Shown: positions 51,791-60,469 of the stretch, in pieces
Layout: each line of letters starts with the position of its first letter
How positions within the stretch are numbered: the first letter of the stretch is position 1
Assembly (NCBI RefSeq): GCF_000378765.1
Contig: NZ_KB905343.1
Location: 851,218 to 915,217 of the forward strand
Source of the DNA: Psychroflexus tropicus DSM 15496
GTDB taxonomy: Bacteria; Bacteroidota; Bacteroidia; Flavobacteriales; Flavobacteriaceae
Length of the DNA stretch: 64,000 nucleotides
Direction of reading: 5' to 3'
The notes under the pieces: model-generated
What the model was told of the DNA's origin: nothing
Databases searched by the model: none
The model's input: only the letters and a program-made list of their open reading frames with translations
Translations under genes and position numbers: made by a program

Positions 51791-52740
51791 ATAAATTACG
51801 CGTACTTTTCATGGGTACACCAGAATTTGCAGTCGGCATATTAGACCAATTAATTAATGCCGAAGTTAACATTGTGGGAGCTGTAACCGCCCCAGATAAA
51901 CCAGCAGGGAGAGGTAAACGTTTATCATCTTCTGCCGTAAAACAATATGCTGTAAAACATCAGCTTGAAGTTCTACAGCCCACAAATTTAAAATCTGAAG
52001 ACTTTCAAAACGATCTTAATCGGCTTAATCCCAATTTAATTATTGTCGTAGCCTTTAGAATGCTTCCTAAAGTAGTATGGAGTTATCCATCCTACGGAAC
52101 CTTTAATTTACACGCCTCTCTACTGCCACAATATCGTGGAGCAGCACCAATAAACTGGGCAATCATCAATGGTGAAAAGGAAACTGGTGTAACGACCTTT
52201 TTCATCGACGAAAAAATCGATACTGGAAATATCATCGGCTCTAAACGGATTTCTATTTCAGACGAAGATAACGTCGAAAGCCTTCATGATAAATTAATGT
52301 CACTTGGTGGAGAACTTGTTGTTGAAACCGTAAGGAAAATAGAAAGAAATGAGCTTAAGGAAATCCCTCAGCCTAATGATCAGTTTTTAAAACCTGCTCC
52401 AAAGCTAAACAGAGAAAACACTAAAATTAATTGGAATGCTAATGGTAAAGATATCGTAAATTTTGTGAGAGGCCTTACTCCATTTCCCACAGCCTGGACC
52501 GAGCTAAATGTAGGTAATGAATCACTAAAAGTTAAAATATTCAAGGTAGAGCATGTCAATAAAATACATTCTTTAAATATTGGGAGTAGTTTTTATGATA
52601 AAGAGCATAAGAGTATTGGAGTAGCTGTTAATGATGGGTTCGTTTACCTTAAGGAGTTACAATTGCCAGGAAAAAAACGAATGCAAGCCCTGGCGCTAGT
52701 AAACGGCATGGGCTGGAAAAATCATTTTTACTTTGTTTAA
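51787..52740 (+). CDS. fmt: Methionyl-tRNA formyltransferase
   Basis: 317 residues. The formyl-THF binding and catalytic set is visible: Asn107 and His109 in FNLHASLLPQYRGAAPINW and Asp145 in FIDEKIDTGNI. The C-terminal OB-like domain (about 205-317) binds tRNA. It formylates Met-tRNAfMet so that initiation can proceed. It overlaps recQ by four bases (ATGA), a common Bacteroidota arrangement. It has no own promoter that I can see. A promoter for HU follows about 90 bases downstream. Confidence 0.96.
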   Translation: MNKLRVLFMGTPEFAVGILDQLINAEVNIVGAVTAPDKPAGRGKRLSSSAVKQYAVKHQLEVLQPTNLKSEDFQNDLNRLNPNLIIVVAFRMLPKVVWSYPSYGTFNLHASLLPQYRGAAPINWAIINGEKETGVTTFFIDEKIDTGNIIGSKRISISDEDNVESLHDKLMSLGGELVVETVRKIERNELKEIPQPNDQFLKPAPKLNRENTKINWNANGKDIVNFVRGLTPFPTAWTELNVGNESLKVKIFKVEHVNKIHSLNIGSSFYDKEHKSIGVAVNDGFVYLKELQLPGKKRMQALALVNGMGWKNHFYFV

Positions 52741-52824
52741 GAGGCTTTGGTATGATAAAAAATTGTTTTTTTTTACTAAAGCGCTGTTTTTTGCCCATTC
52801 TGCAAGGATTTTATGGGTAATTTC

Positions 52825-52854
52825 TTGCACAGTAATAATTTACATATAAATTTG
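52825..52854 (+). promoter_or_regulatory. Bacteroidota-type promoter of the HU gene
   Basis: -33 TTG (52825-52827), 19-base spacer, -7 TAAATTTG (52847-52854). A leader of about 40 bases precedes the ATG. Confidence 0.72.
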
Positions 52855-52901
52855 TAATGTGTTAATAAAATGTTTAATCAACAAACTTTAAAATTTACAT
52901 T

Positions 52902-53174
52902 ATGAACAAAACGAATTTAATTGATGCCATGGCAGAAGATGCTGGTGTTACTAAAGCTGAAGCTAAAAAAGCATTAGAGTCTTTTCTAGAAAACGTAGAA
53001 GGTGCTCTTAAAAAAGGTGACCGTGTTTCTCTAGTTGGATTTGGATCTTGGTCTGTGTCTAAAAGAGCTGCTCGTGAAGGTAGAAACCCACAAACTGGGA
53101 AGACTATCAAAATCGCTGCAAAAAATGTAGTTAAATTCAAAGCTGGTTCTGATCTTCAAAAAGCAGTCAACTAG
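52902..53174 (+). CDS. HU-type histone-like DNA-binding protein
   Basis: 90 residues, standard HU length. Helices 1-2 (NKTNLIDAMAEDAGVTKAEAKKALE), the beta arm VSLVGFGSWSVSKRAAREGRNPQTG with the Arg-Asn-Pro tip that intercalates DNA, and the C-terminal helix are all present. It dimerises to bend and compact the nucleoid. The promoter is close to ideal and a strong terminator follows, so the gene is a single, probably highly expressed unit. Confidence 0.97.
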   Translation: MNKTNLIDAMAEDAGVTKAEAKKALESFLENVEGALKKGDRVSLVGFGSWSVSKRAAREGRNPQTGKTIKIAAKNVVKFKAGSDLQKAVN

Positions 53175-53199
53175 TCTGAAATTTTACATTTCAAAACAT

Positions 53200-53229
53200 A
53201 AAAGACCTTTACAAAAAGGTCTTTTTTTA
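53200..53229 (+). terminator. Intrinsic terminator of the HU gene
   Basis: A 10-base stem AAAAGACCTT / AAGGTCTTTT with a 6-base loop and a trailing run of seven or more T. Confidence 0.92.
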
Positions 53230-53279
53230 TTATAATTTTTTATACATTTAATTAAATTGTTAAATCTAAACCATTATCA

Positions 53280-53843
53280 ATGGAAAAACTTCAACTAAAC
53301 CGAGGTGACTTATTGGTTTCTGAGCCCTCCACGATTGGTGATTTGACGTTTAATCGCTCTGTAATTCTTCTTGCCCACTCAGATCATGATGGAGCTGTTG
53401 GATTTATCATCAACAAACCACTGGATTTTAACCTGGAAGAATTGATTCCCGAAATTGAAGAAAATTTCAAGATTTTCAATGGTGGCCCCGTTGAGCAAGA
53501 GAATTTATATTTTATACATGATGTCCCGCATTTGATTACAGATAGCGTTAAGATTAAAGATGGAATTTACTGGGGAGGCTCTTTCGATCGCATTGTTGAT
53601 CTAATCAATAGTAAAAAAATTACCTCGGCAAACATTAAATTTTTCCTGGGCTATTCGGGTTGGGATGCAATGCAATTAGAGTCAGAGATCGATTTAAATA
53701 CCTGGATAATCGATTCTACAACTGCTTCAGATGAAATTTTAAACTCTCTGAAAGATGGTCAATACTGGCAAGAAAAAATGAAAGATTTGGGAGGTGAATA
53801 TCTTTTATGGTCTACAGCGCCAGAAAATCCAAACCATAATTAA
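53280..53843 (+). CDS. YqgE/AlgH (UPF0301) family protein
   Basis: 187 residues. The family start GDLLVSEPSTIGDLTFNRSVILL, with GAVGFIINKPL and FFLGYSGWDAMQLE, is diagnostic. The structure is a compact alpha/beta fold of unknown biochemical role; it was named AlgH in Pseudomonas. Cytosolic. The stop shares TTAA with the stop of the convergent aminotransferase gene. No operon partner is visible on the plus strand. Confidence 0.93.
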   Translation: MEKLQLNRGDLLVSEPSTIGDLTFNRSVILLAHSDHDGAVGFIINKPLDFNLEELIPEIEENFKIFNGGPVEQENLYFIHDVPHLITDSVKIKDGIYWGGSFDRIVDLINSKKITSANIKFFLGYSGWDAMQLESEIDLNTWIIDSTTASDEILNSLKDGQYWQEKMKDLGGEYLLWSTAPENPNHN

Positions 53844-54694
53844 ACTTCAACCAGTCTTGCTTTAGCATTTAATTTACCAATAAGATTCTTGGCTACAGCA
53901 TTGGTATAAGTTTTCTTTCTGTATTTTGTAATAGACTGAATCCCTTGGATTGCGTTGGTATAAAAAATTTCATCTGCTTTTTGCAATTCAAATGGAGAGA
54001 TAGATTCTTCTTTTAAAATAAAATCTTCAGATTTTTCCATTATTTCTATAAGTTGCTTTCTTATCACACCATTTAGACAGCCATCAGATAATGGAGCCGT
54101 TTTTATTTCGTTACCTTTAACAATAAATACATTTCCATTGGTAACTTCTAAAACGGATTTCTTTTCGTTAATTAAAAAGCAGTTATCAAAACCGTTTTCT
54201 TTAGCGTAAACTCCAGCAAGGATATTGACTAATTTGTTGTTGGATTTAATGGAAGATAACATTCCAGATAAAATGTAATGATCTTTAAATAACTCTACCT
54301 CATAAGGTGAGTCGTTATGTGTAAAAAAAGCAGAATCCAAAGGGGAGGTAGATATGATATAACCAACAGAGTTATCTTCTGGGGTATAATATCCTCCACT
54401 TTTTCTGTGAATATTGATTTTTACTCTTACTGCGTCTTTTTCTAACTGATTGACTTGTATGAGTTCAATTATTTTTTCTTCTAAAAATTCTGGAGAAAAA
54501 TTCATGGGAATATCCATCCTTAAAATTCTCATAGATGACATCAACCTAAAGTAATGGGTTTCCCAAAACATAATTTTAGAGTTGATTACTCTCAGAGTTT
54601 CAAATAAACCATCACCATAATTGTAACCACGGTTATCTAATTGCAAGGATGCATTTTCTTCTGCTTGTAATTCTCCGTTAATAAAAACGTTCAT
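53840..54694 (-). CDS. Class IV aminotransferase, probably 4-amino-4-deoxychorismate lyase type
   Basis: 284 residues from ATG 54694; a TTG two codons earlier is the alternative. It is a fold type IV PLP enzyme: LDNRGYNYGDGLFETLRV at the N-terminus, the Lys loop in SSIKSNNKLVNIL, and the C-terminal cofactor region LEVTNGNVF, PLSDGCLNGVIR. It could be PabC (folate synthesis), a branched-chain or a D-amino-acid aminotransferase. Single-gene annotations in flavobacteria usually choose PabC or 'class IV aminotransferase'. It shares an overlapping stop with yqgE and precedes nothing in its own direction. Confidence 0.85.
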   Translation of the reverse strand: MNVFINGELQAEENASLQLDNRGYNYGDGLFETLRVINSKIMFWETHYFRLMSSMRILRMDIPMNFSPEFLEEKIIELIQVNQLEKDAVRVKINIHRKSGGYYTPEDNSVGYIISTSPLDSAFFTHNDSPYEVELFKDHYILSGMLSSIKSNNKLVNILAGVYAKENGFDNCFLINEKKSVLEVTNGNVFIVKGNEIKTAPLSDGCLNGVIRKQLIEIMEKSEDFILKEESISPFELQKADEIFYTNAIQGIQSITKYRKKTYTNAVAKNLIGKLNAKARLVEV

Positions 54695-54708
54695 AGTCAA
54701 TTAAATAA

Positions 54709-55107
54709 TTATGAGGATCCTAAAATTTGTTTGAGGTCAGACACCATATTTTCCCAAAGCATTTTTCCTTCTTCTACTTCATCTTCTTCAGCAAAATCTG
54801 TAATCATTAAAGAAACGTCTTTAGTTATTTCATCCACTTGGATTTTCATTTCAAAAAAATAACTCAGTCCATCTTCGTCATCAGCGACCCATCTTAGCTT
54901 GATACGATCATCTGCCTTTTTCGAAAGCAATTTAGCCTGCTCTTCACTGCCTTCCCAAATGAATGTAAAAAGTTCACCTCTGGAGTTAACATTGTCTGCG
55001 AACCATTCGCTTAATCCAGATGGTGTAGATATATATTGATATAATAATGATGGAGAAACTTGAATAGGAAACTCCATTTCGTATTTGACTTTATCACTCA
55101 TTGTCAT
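54709..55107 (-). CDS. START-like (SRPBCC-superfamily) domain protein
   Basis: 132 residues. EFPIQVSPSLLYQYISTPSGLSEWFADNV is the AHSA1/START-like entry of the helix-grip fold; the acidic middle (VADDEDGLSYFFEM) and final helix complete it. ATG 55107 or 55101 could be used. Members bind hydrophobic ligands; this Bacteroidota subgroup is uncharacterised and is often beside the class IV aminotransferase, as here (14 bases upstream of it). Cytosolic. Confidence 0.85.
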   Translation of the reverse strand: MTMSDKVKYEMEFPIQVSPSLLYQYISTPSGLSEWFADNVNSRGELFTFIWEGSEEQAKLLSKKADDRIKLRWVADDEDGLSYFFEMKIQVDEITKDVSLMITDFAEEDEVEEGKMLWENMVSDLKQILGSS

Positions 55108-55184
55108 GAATTTTAGATTGAAAGCAATATATGGATAAATGAGTGAAGTATAAAAACTTTAGTTGAAATAATTCTATAAACAAA

Positions 55185-55215
55185 TTTGCGTAAGCAAAAG
55201 ATAATATTATCTTTG
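55185..55215 (+). promoter_or_regulatory. Textbook Bacteroidota promoter of tRNA-Met
   Basis: -33 TTTG (55185-55188), 19-base spacer, -7 TATCTTTG (55208-55215). The tRNA begins 13 bases later. This is the clearest housekeeping promoter in the window. Confidence 0.78.
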
Positions 55216-55228
55216 CAAACCGAAAAAT

Positions 55229-55302
55229 GGCGTGGTAGCTCAGTTGGTTAGAGCGTCGGATTCATAACCCGGAGGTCACGAGTTCAACTCTCGTCCACGC
55301 TA
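55229..55302 (+). tRNA. tRNA-Met (anticodon CAT)
   Basis: 74 bases. The acceptor GGCGTGG (55229-55235) pairs with CCACGCT (55295-55301) with a G-T end pair. D-arm AGCTCAGTTGG, anticodon loop TTCATAA with CAT at 55263-55265, and T-arm ACGAG-TTCAACT-CTCGT are all present; CCA is not encoded. The anticodon stem lacks the three G-C pairs of initiators (31-39 reads A-C), so elongator Met is favoured, with a lysidine-modified Ile tRNA as the alternative. Confidence 0.96.
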
Positions 55303-55323
55303 CAACATCAACGATTTCCTTTC

Positions 55324-55352
55324 AACGGATTGTGCCTCACAATCCGTTTTTT
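55324..55352. terminator. Terminator after tRNA-Met
   Basis: A perfect 11-base stem AACGGATTGTG / CACAATCCGTT with loop CCT, followed by a T run; also suited to the convergent cbpM side. Confidence 0.9.
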
Positions 55353-55380
55353 TATGTTCACATTTTAATAAGTGGTCTGT

Positions 55381-55677
55381 CTAAAAAGATTCGTAAGTTC
55401 TTAGTTTGTTTTTCAATACCTGATTTTCCTTTTGGAGTTCTTCCACTTTTTTTAATAAATGATAGATTGCATCTATACCTTCAAGATTAATATTGAGATC
55501 ATAATGCAGGCGAATCATTTTCTCTACAATGTGAAGATGCTGTGTATAAATGTATTCGTCCTCATCTTCAATCACAATTTCGATTAAATCAAAATCTTTA
55601 AGTGCACTAATGAATCGCAGTGGGACTTCATTGTGATTACAAAATTGTTTAATTGATATGAGCTGATTAGATTCCAT
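55381..55677 (-). CDS. cbpM: Chaperone modulator CbpM
   Basis: 98 residues. A MerR-like helical protein with the CbpM signature [12 protein letters not shown] and the repeated charged heptads at the C-terminus ([17 protein letters not shown], coiled coil). In E. coli CbpM binds and inhibits the J-protein CbpA. The gene overlaps the 3' end of cbpA by 11 bases, as in other Bacteroidota pairs, so modulator and co-chaperone are co-produced. Cytosolic. Confidence 0.9.
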   Translation of the reverse strand: MESNQLISIKQFCNHNEVPLRFISALKDFDLIEIVIEDEDEYIYTQHLHIVEKMIRLHYDLNINLEGIDAIYHLLKKVEELQKENQVLKNKLRTYESF

Positions 55678-56563
55678 GTGACCTGAGTTTTGATAATTCC
55701 TTGACTAATTCCTTTTCTTTTGCTGAGAGGTTTGTAGGTATTTTTACATTGAAATTAACAAAGAGATCTCCAAATTGCCCCTCTTTTTTGTACTTGGGAA
55801 AGCCTTTGCCTTTCAATTTAATTTTGGTTCCGTTTTGAGTTTCTGGCTTTACGCTGATCTTAACCTTACCATCAAAAGTGTCTACCATCAATTCACCACC
55901 AAGCAAAGCTTTATAAAGATCTATATCTTTGGTGACATAAAGGTTGTGCCCGTCTCGCTTAAACTCCGTACTATTTGTGATCGAAAATTCAATATATAAA
56001 TCGCCATTAGGCCCTCCATTTGCTCCGCCTCCTCCATGCCCTTTGATTTTAATAATTTGCCCATTTTCCACACCTGCTGGAATGGTAATCCGAATTTTTT
56101 TATTATTTACTGTAAGAGTTCGCTTGTGAGTTGAATACACCTCTCTCAGGTCTAATTGTAATTGAGCATTAAAATCTTGACCTCTAAATTTGACCTGGCT
56201 GCGAGAACCTCTGGAGGATTTACCACCAAACATCTCACTAAAAAAATCTGAAAACTCGTCATCAGAATAATTTCCATAAGAAGAGCTATATGCCTTTTGT
56301 TGAGATTGCTGTTGTTTTGCTTTCTCATAATCTTCTGCATGCTGCCAATGCTCCCCGTATTTATCGTACTTTTTTCTATTTTCAGGGTTGGCCAAGACTT
56401 CGTGGGCTTCATTAACTTTTTTAAATTTCTGTTCTGCCTTCTTATCATTAGGATTGAGATCTGGATGGTATTTCCGCGCCAGTTTTCTATAAGCTTTTTT
56501 AATGTCACTTTCTGATGCATTTTTAGAAAGCCCAAGGATATTGTAATAATCTATGAATGCCAT
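55667..56563 (-). CDS. cbpA: DnaJ-family co-chaperone CbpA
   Basis: 298 residues from ATG 56563 (a TTG two codons earlier is the other option). The J domain covers residues 1-70, with HPD in [11 protein letters not shown] Gly/Phe/Ser-rich linker (about 80-120) is followed by two beta-sandwich client-binding domains with [35 protein letters not shown]. There is no zinc finger, so CbpA rather than DnaJ. It recruits DnaK. It is partnered with cbpM by the 11-base overlap. Confidence 0.95.
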   Translation of the reverse strand: MAFIDYYNILGLSKNASESDIKKAYRKLARKYHPDLNPNDKKAEQKFKKVNEAHEVLANPENRKKYDKYGEHWQHAEDYEKAKQQQSQQKAYSSSYGNYSDDEFSDFFSEMFGGKSSRGSRSQVKFRGQDFNAQLQLDLREVYSTHKRTLTVNNKKIRITIPAGVENGQIIKIKGHGGGGANGGPNGDLYIEFSITNSTEFKRDGHNLYVTKDIDLYKALLGGELMVDTFDGKVKISVKPETQNGTKIKLKGKGFPKYKKEGQFGDLFVNFNVKIPTNLSAKEKELVKELSKLRSHGI

Positions 56564-56612
56564 AATCAATCAAAAGTTATAAAATGAGACAATCAAAAAA
56601 TAAAATTTATAT

Positions 56613-57221
56613 CTAATCTTCAATTTTTCTTATTAGCCAGCGCTTCGACTTATTCATTTTAGCAAATAAAGATGGAGATAATGGCTTAAAAGTAATTGGA
56701 GGAGGATTTCTTAAATAGTCTTTATCCAGCACAATATTTTTGGCCTCTTTGCTGAGGAATGCTATAATTTCACCTTCAGGATTGATAAGCACCTCATTAT
56801 ATTCATAAAAGACAACATTTTTACCAAGCGCGTCATTTTGTCCAGCAATGATTTTATCTAGTTTTAAAACTATTGCTCTACCATTTATAAAATTGGTTGC
56901 ATTTAAATACTGAGGTTCAATAACTGTCGACCCAGTTTCGTTTATAAATCCAAAATAAGTAATACCGTTTTTTTGACGAGTGATTAAAGAGCGGTGATCT
57001 TTAGAAATAGGATAATTTCTATTGTCAGAACTCAATGCCAAGTCACTTCAGAAATTGATGACGAGTTCTCCATTGGTGTTTATAAATCCCCATTGATTGT
57101 TTTTTTGTACCGCTGCCAAACCTTCATTAAAAGGAGCTATGTTGTCCAAATTCTCTAAAGTCTGAGCACTTGCAAATACGGAGAGCATTACAAATATTAT
57201 GCTAAATTTAATAGATCTCAT
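56613..57221 (-). pseudogene. WG-repeat protein interrupted by an in-frame TGA
   Basis: From ATG 57221 (minus strand) a frame gives a signal peptide (MRSIKFSIIFVMLSVFASAQ), then WG-repeat sequence ending NTNGELVIN at codon 57. Codon 58 is TGA (57048-57050), and the same frame continues with 144 further codons of recognisable WG repeats (FGFINETGSTVIEPQYL) to TAA at 56613. A single-base change (TGA from CGA, GGA or AGA) would restore a full 202-codon gene. The first usable start after the stop is a TTG at 57041. Sequencing error remains possible. Confidence 0.75.
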
Positions 57222-57482
57222 AATTATAGATTTTTAAGGTTTACTCTAAAATTAAGACCAAAACGAGAATAGCAAAATGATATAAATCATACTTACGATA
57301 AAAACCTAACTTCTATTAAGAAAGTTATCAGGTTAAAAAATATTTTCTGTAATTGATTTTCTGAATGACGATTAGAATCGTTTTTAATAGTATTTAACGC
57401 AAATACTGTAAAGCTTAGGCTTATATTAAAATAGAAACAGAGCTAAATAAGTTAATTTGTACCTAATTAAAAAAAACATATA

Positions 57483-58031
57483 ATGGAAAAAAGAATTGCA
57501 ATATTAGCGACAAATGGATTTGAAGAAAGTGAATTGAATTCGCCACTAGAAGCATTGAAAAATGAAGGGTTTGAAGTAGATGTCGTAAGTTTAAGTAAGG
57601 AAAATATTAGAAGCTGGACTGATGGAAACTGGGGTGAAAGTTTTAAGGTAGACAAAACTTTAGATCAAATTTCAGCCAAAGATTATAATGCATTAGTTTT
57701 ACCTGGAGGGGTAATTAATCCAGATTTATTACGAGTAGAAGAAAGGGCTTTGATTTTTATTAGAGATTTCTTCAAACAAAGTAAGCCTGTAGCTGCCATT
57801 TGTCATGCAGCTTGGTCGCTTATTAGTGCAGAAGTTGTTGATGGTAGAACTATGACATCTTATCCATCAATTAGAAAAGACTTAGAAAATGCAGGAGCCC
57901 TTTGGATTGATAAAGAAGTCGTAGTAGATGAGGCTTTGGTCACTAGTAGAAATCCTGGAGACTTAAAGGCTTTCAACGCAAAATTGATTGAAGAAATTAA
58001 GGAAGGTAAACACGAGTATCAAACTGCATAA
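57483..58031 (+). CDS. DJ-1/PfpI family protein (glutamine amidotransferase-like)
   Basis: 182 residues. The nucleophile elbow is AICHAAW (Cys107, His108) and the Glu that protonates the Cys is Glu15 in GFEESEL. NALVLPGGVINPDLL is the DJ-1/PfpI fold start. E. coli YhbO-like members protect against glyoxal and general stress; the same family has been called a deglycase or intracellular protease. Cytosolic, single gene, with an excellent terminator 18 bases after it. Specific activity is not inferable. Confidence 0.9.
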   Translation: MEKRIAILATNGFEESELNSPLEALKNEGFEVDVVSLSKENIRSWTDGNWGESFKVDKTLDQISAKDYNALVLPGGVINPDLLRVEERALIFIRDFFKQSKPVAAICHAAWSLISAEVVDGRTMTSYPSIRKDLENAGALWIDKEVVVDEALVTSRNPGDLKAFNAKLIEEIKEGKHEYQTA

Positions 58032-58048
58032 TTAATTTTATTCACGTT

Positions 58049-58098
58049 AAAAATCCGTTTCGAAATAGTTAACCACTATTCTGAAACGGATTTTTTTT
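58049..58098 (+). terminator. Terminator of the DJ-1/PfpI gene
   Basis: A long hairpin AAATCCGTTTC...ATAGT / ACTAT...GAAACGGATTT closed by an 8-T run. It covers the first part of a 250-base gap before hpf; the rest of the gap shows nothing recognisable. Confidence 0.9.
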
Positions 58099-58281
58099 GT
58101 TTAGGGTTGCCTACTTCTATTTAATTTTTAGTGTCATACAATTTAATGCTCATTTATCATCATTCATTATTACTTCTTGTCTTAACCTGCGAATAAAAAA
58201 TTATTTGAAAGCTGATTTTTATCATTTGATAAGCCTCTTATATGCTTTAATTTTAGGTGAATGAATTAAAAACTCAATACT

Positions 58282-58584
58282 ATGGAACTAGGTATTCAAT
58301 TTGTCAACATGGACACCAGCGAGAGTTTTGAAGCTTACGCCACAAAAAAGTTAAATCGATTATATAAAAAATACGAAAGCATAATTCGTGCAGAAGTTTA
58401 TATCAAAAAAGAAAACGACCCTAAAGGTCTCGGATGCATTTGCGATATAGAGTTGAGTCTATCTGGACCTAGAATATTTGCTTCTTCAAACGAAAAAAAT
58501 TATGAGTTAGCATTAAAAAATACAATAAGCGACCTGGAGGACCAATTAGAAAAGCGTAAGGGAAAACTTAAGCCTTATCACTAA
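58282..58584 (+). CDS. Short ribosome hibernation factor (HPF/RaiA family)
   Basis: 100 residues, the short HPF length. The beta-alpha-beta fold: IQFVNMDTSESFEAYATKKLNRLYKKY (helix 1 region), RAEVYIKKENDP and CDIELSLSGPRIFAS strands, then a C-terminal helix with DLEDQLEKRKGKL. It binds the decoding centre of 30S subunits to silence ribosomes in stationary phase or stress. It opens a plus-strand cluster with Usp, ATP-cone nuclease and beta-CASP RNase genes (about 110 bases before usp). Confidence 0.9.
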   Translation: MELGIQFVNMDTSESFEAYATKKLNRLYKKYESIIRAEVYIKKENDPKGLGCICDIELSLSGPRIFASSNEKNYELALKNTISDLEDQLEKRKGKLKPYH

Positions 58585-58693
58585 CTATGATATGTTCTGT
58601 TTCGTTTTTTCGAATGTTTTTTTTAATACAGGAATCTAAAGTCCATGATACTATAAATAGACGTGAATTTTTCACTTTTAAAACCTCAATACT

Positions 58694-59533
58694 ATGAAAC
58701 AGATCCTTTTACCAACCGACTTTTCAGATAACTCATGGAATTCTATCGCTTACGCTATTCATCTATTTAAAGATGAGGATTGTACGTTTCATATTTTTAA
58801 TACTTATACACCCACTATATACAAGATAGATTATAATCTTGAGTATCCTTCAGATTACGGATACTATGATGCTGCAGAAGAGGAATCCAAAAATGAGTTA
58901 GAAACTCTTGAAGCAAAGATTTCTGAAAAGAAATTAAAGTTCAGTCCACACACATTTAAGACCTATGCAAGATTTGAATCGGTAACCACTCTCATCAAGG
59001 AGTTTATAAAATCTTCTAAAATAGACTTAATCGTAATGGGTACGCAAGGAGCCACTGGAGCTAAAGAGGTTCTTTTTGGGTCGACCACAGTAAGAGTAAT
59101 CAAATCCGCTTCTTGTCCCGTCATGGCAATTCCAGCTCGGTTTTCTTATGAAAATCCTCATGAAATTTTGTTTCCAACAGATCTTGCTATCCGTTTTAAT
59201 GCTTCTCAGCTATCCTTATTGAAAGAGATTGTTGAACAACATCATGCCAGGCTTAATGCTATGCACGTCTCTGATGCACATACGCTAAGTGAAAGGCAAA
59301 AGTCTAACTTACAAGAGCTTGAAGATATTTTTAAGGGCAACGCCTTTTTATTTCATGAAGTGAAATCGATGAAAATAACTGAAGCTATCGATGAATTTCA
59401 AATCAAAAACAAGATCAATCTGCTTGTCATGCTCAATAATAAACATTCCTTTTTTGAAAATGTGTTCTTTAAAAATACTATTCATCAGATTGGCTTTCAT
59501 ATTAAAATTCCTTTCTTGGTGATGCCATCCTAG
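58694..59533 (+). CDS. Universal stress protein, tandem-domain (first)
   Basis: 279 residues with two Usp domains (about 1-145 and 150-279). The ATP-binding motif Gly-2x-Gly-9x-Gly-Ser is intact in domain 1 (GTQGATGAKEVLFGST, about 115-130), while domain 2 lacks it, the usual pattern of two-domain Bacteroidota Usp. Cytosolic dimers that bind ATP and signal stress. It lies between hpf and the ATP-cone nuclease in one direction. A second protein of the same type is encoded 2.4 kb away on the other strand. Confidence 0.9.
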   Translation: MKQILLPTDFSDNSWNSIAYAIHLFKDEDCTFHIFNTYTPTIYKIDYNLEYPSDYGYYDAAEEESKNELETLEAKISEKKLKFSPHTFKTYARFESVTTLIKEFIKSSKIDLIVMGTQGATGAKEVLFGSTTVRVIKSASCPVMAIPARFSYENPHEILFPTDLAIRFNASQLSLLKEIVEQHHARLNAMHVSDAHTLSERQKSNLQELEDIFKGNAFLFHEVKSMKITEAIDEFQIKNKINLLVMLNNKHSFFENVFFKNTIHQIGFHIKIPFLVMPS

Positions 59534-59620
59534 CAAAGCAACTTCATTTTACAAGTGAAAAATACATCTGGAGCAACAAAATTTAAGTTCGTAATATTTT
59601 TAACTGATTTAAGCTGAAGT

Positions 59621-60457
59621 ATGGAGCCACATATAGACATTATCAAATCATCCGGCGAGAAAGTGAAGTTTTCTTTAACTAAGCTGAGAAACTCACTTAA
59701 AAGTACCGGCGCAGATGACAAAACCATCAAACAGATACTGGATAAAGTAAGAGATGAACTTTATCAGGGAATTTCAACTAAAGAAATTTACAATCGTGCT
59801 TTTGCTATGCTTAAAGAAAAAAAACACGTTTTTGCGTCTAAATACAAGCTCAATAAAGCGATTTACGAGTTAGGCCCCACCGGATTTCCTTTTGAACATT
59901 TTATCAGCGAAGTATTAAAGCATTCTGGCTATACAACTAAAGTCGGTTCGGTTTTGCAGGGAAAATGTGTCTCTCATGAAGTGGATGTCATTGCTCATAA
60001 AGCTTCTCAAACTTCTTTAATCGAGTGCAAGTTTCATGGTGAACAAGGTTTTAATTGTAATGTAAAAGTCCCGTTATATATCAATTCCAGGTACCAGGAC
60101 ATCAAGGAGAACTGGCATCAATTATCAAAAAATGGTAATTCTCTAGAACCCGGATGGTTGGTTACCAACACAAGATTTACCGAGGATGCATTAAACTATG
60201 GAAAATGCTGTGGCCTATACTTGGTCAGTTGGGATTATCCATCAAAAAACGGTTTAAAAGATAGAATAGACCGATTAGGCCTCTACCCCATTACAGTTTC
60301 TACCCTGCTTACTCAACGTGAAAAGCAATTTCTCATCAGCAGATCTGTTATCTTGTGTAAAATGCTAATTAATGACAAGTTTTATTTAGATCACCTCGGA
60401 ATTTCAGACTCCAGAAAGACAAGGATTTTAAACGAAATAGAAAACTTATACCACTAA
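59621..60457 (+). CDS. ATP-cone domain fused to a PD-(D/E)XK (Mrr-like) nuclease
   Basis: 278 residues. Residues 1-85 form an ATP cone, the (d)ATP-sensing module of ribonucleotide reductases and NrdR: KVKFSLTKLRNSLKSTG, then YNRAFAMLKEKK. Residues about 90-200 are a restriction-endonuclease-like core with Asp122 (HEVDVIAH) and Glu135-Cys-Lys137 (LIECKFHG), the catalytic D...ExK triad. A helical C-terminus follows. I infer a nuclease gated by nucleotide level. It is followed 12 bases later by the beta-CASP RNase gene. The function of the combination is not described to my knowledge. Confidence 0.87.
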   Translation: MEPHIDIIKSSGEKVKFSLTKLRNSLKSTGADDKTIKQILDKVRDELYQGISTKEIYNRAFAMLKEKKHVFASKYKLNKAIYELGPTGFPFEHFISEVLKHSGYTTKVGSVLQGKCVSHEVDVIAHKASQTSLIECKFHGEQGFNCNVKVPLYINSRYQDIKENWHQLSKNGNSLEPGWLVTNTRFTEDALNYGKCCGLYLVSWDYPSKNGLKDRIDRLGLYPITVSTLLTQREKQFLISRSVILCKMLINDKFYLDHLGISDSRKTRILNEIENLYH

Positions 60458-60469
60458 GCTTTTTAATCC

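Noticed and set aside
52744-52785. Inverted words GCTTTGGTA...TACTAAAGC after fmt
   Set aside because: The loop is about 20 bases and the T run lies inside it, so it is not a convincing terminator.
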